Shown here: in pieces, positions 62,541 to 64,000 of the stretch
Position numbering within the stretch: position 1 is the stretch's first letter
How the letters are laid out: the number at the start of each line of letters is the position of its first letter
DNA from: Nyssa sinensis
Taxonomy: Eukaryota > Streptophyta > Magnoliopsida > Cornales > Nyssaceae
Assembly (NCBI GenBank): GCA_008638375.1
Contig: CM018052.1
Span: forward strand, 21,345,071-21,409,070
Length of the DNA stretch: 64,000 nt
Direction: 5' to 3'
Made by a program: the position numbers and the translations under genes
Notes under the pieces: model-generated
Database searches by the model: none
What the model was told of the DNA's origin: nothing
The model's input: only the letters and a program-made list of their open reading frames with translations

Positions 62541-63624
62541 TAGACTCAGTAGGCGCCAAAGTGGTTAAATGAAATTCAGTAGCACTTCTATTAAACTAAT
62601 TTGTATGTAAAACACAATATAAATTACTCTTTATTTTAGCATTGAGTTAAATTATCATTCATTTTCTTTCTTAGCTATCTTGATAAAGTTAAAAGCTTTT
62701 AAAGCTTTTATTGGAACATGTGGATCATTAATAATAATCTTTATTCTAACTTTTCAATATATGTAATTTTGACTACTATATAAAGGAGGTCTATTTGTCG
62801 ATTGTCATTCGGCGAAGACGGTTCTCACAATATTTGTCATATCTTTATTGATAGAGTATTGACTTTATTTTTAAGAGACGAGACTCTGATACCACTTTTT
62901 ACCCAGATTTATATCCAAGAGGGGGTTTATTTGGGTCTCTAGAAAATATTAACTAATTTTACAAACTTTAAATATTAATGCACAGAAAGCACAAAGTAAG
63001 TAAATAGTAGGGAAGAGAAAACAAACATAATATTTTATGAGATTCGAAAAGCTTCCTATATCCTCAACTCAAGTTCCTCGCTTGAATTTTCTCATTATAT
63101 GAACTCCTTCATTGGCGTAGGTCAGATCTTTACAATGAAAAGCTCCCTGCACTTTTTCTAGCAAAATTCTTTTTTTACCTCACAAAGGGTAGCACCTACC
63201 CACAAATCTCACTACAATGAAAAGGTACAGGGTGATACTAATGGATACTCTCTTATAAAGTTGATTAGTGCAATAAATGTTCACTCATTAATGATTGATC
63301 AAAATAAGTTTTGAGTATTTAAGCTGATTGGTGTGGTTCATGAGTTAGTTAGACACCCTAGACATATTGATTATGTTATTGTGTAACTAGAGGATCCTCT
63401 TTAATTGTTAGAATCCTCCAGTTTCATATTACTTATCACTCTCAATAAAATTTTCATTACTTTTTTTTCATTAAAGAATAATAATTTCTAAAAGAGTATA
63501 TATTGATATTTACCCACAAATGAAAAGAGTAATGGTTTCTAAAATTGGCATAAGTAGTCTACCGAGGCACTTAGGACTCCACATCACACAAAATATAAAG
63601 AGAGATGAGTATTGATTTGTAACT
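62541..63624. other. Unassigned AT-rich sequence
   Basis: No gene seen. CTCTGATACCA at about 62884-62894 is the reverse complement of a tRNA-iMet primer-site motif and may mark a decayed minus-strand LTR element, but no LTR end is adjacent. Confidence 0.4.
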
Positions 63625-64000
63625 TGTAAAGACCTAATTTTTTTTTAATTTACAAATTTTAAAATAACAATAATAAAAATAATAATGTAAAATTTATTAA
63701 GAAAATAAAAAGTTAAATGCAAAGACTAAAAATGACTTGAGATTTAAAAGAAGAGTGAGGAAACAATGAGAGGCAAAAATAAAATCTCAACTCTTGTCTT
63801 ACTTTTGGCTTATAAAGTTAAAATCCCTATACAACTAAAACACACACTAGAAACACACACACAAGCATTTACGTAAAAAAGAGAAAGAGAGGAAGAGAAA
63901 AGAGAGAGAAAAATTAGAGCTTTTGGAGATTCTTGAAGGATTATCAAGAATTGAAGCTCTTTTTTTGGAAGATTGAAGGAAGAACAAGTTTCACTCCACC
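63625..64000 (+). mobile_element. Partial LTR, same family as 54301-56857
   Basis: Starts TGTAAAGACCTAATTT and follows the 54301 LTR closely: an ATAATAATGTAAAA(T)TTTATTAAGAAAA stretch, GGCTTATAAAG, and AAAACACACACTAGAAACAC. It runs off the window, so whether it is solo or part of a full element cannot be told. Confidence 0.82.

Noticed and set aside
62884..62894. Reverse-complement primer-site motif CTCTGATACCA
   Set aside because: No adjacent LTR end with CA and no pol nearby; kept only as a note in the unassigned region.
54301..64000. LTRs at 54301 and 63625 as a pair of one full element
   Set aside because: The 54301 LTR has its own AGATT duplication and the DNA between is LINE and another LTR, not an internal region.

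Overview
This window is nuclear DNA from a flowering plant, most likely a eudicot with a repeat-rich genome. The evidence is the AT-rich intergenic sequence, one spliced gene with GT-AG introns, and plant-specific transposon families that fill most of the 64 kb. I see no prokaryotic features and no rRNA or tRNA genes. The species cannot be named from the sequence alone.

Left part (1-14900). A decayed CACTA end (1081-1750) is followed by a broken Ty1/copia pol remnant (about 1760-4460). Next comes a lone subtilisin-like protease exon (about 7237-7347). The only intact-looking host gene is a four-exon 2-oxoglutarate/Fe(II) dioxygenase of the SRG1 / O-demethylase-like class (10842-14293, 361 aa). 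All its catalytic residues are present, and it has a TATA box and a poly(A) signal.

Middle part (14943-34498). This is one complete-ended CACTA (En/Spm) transposon of about 19.6 kb with near-perfect terminal inverted repeats and an ATA target duplication. Its two minus-strand genes, a Transposase_24-type gene and a TNP2-like transposase, are pseudogenes. It also carries TTAGCGACGC-type subterminal repeats and an array of about eight 161-bp repeats. A 6.66-kb hAT-type element (19512-26173, 8-bp duplication ATCCTATG) sits inside the transposase coding region. That hAT element carries fragments of host genes on one strand: a promoter and leader, two exons of an IBR3/ACAD10-like gene, and an unknown 3' exon. 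A solo LTR in the unknown segment is flanked by an exact-length 266-bp direct duplication. A second solo LTR (26418-29599) lies in the transposase gene.

Right part (34500-64000). One minus-strand L1-type LINE (endonuclease, reverse transcriptase, C-terminal region, 3' UTR) is cut into four pieces by three LTR-element insertions, each with a perfect 5-bp target duplication. Two are solo LTRs (54301-56857 and 58187-61988). The third is a 17.3-kb array, LTR-internal-LTR-internal-LTR (35301-52631), of a non-coding LARD-like retrotransposon with near-identical copies and one outer TTGAC duplication. The first part of another LTR runs off the end of the window.

The most unusual items are the triple-LTR LARD array, the hAT element with a chimeric host-gene cargo, and the LTR flanked by a 266-bp duplication. 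The last is best explained by recombination between LTRs at two nearby sites. Short open frames inside the LARD and LTRs look like chance frames, not genes.
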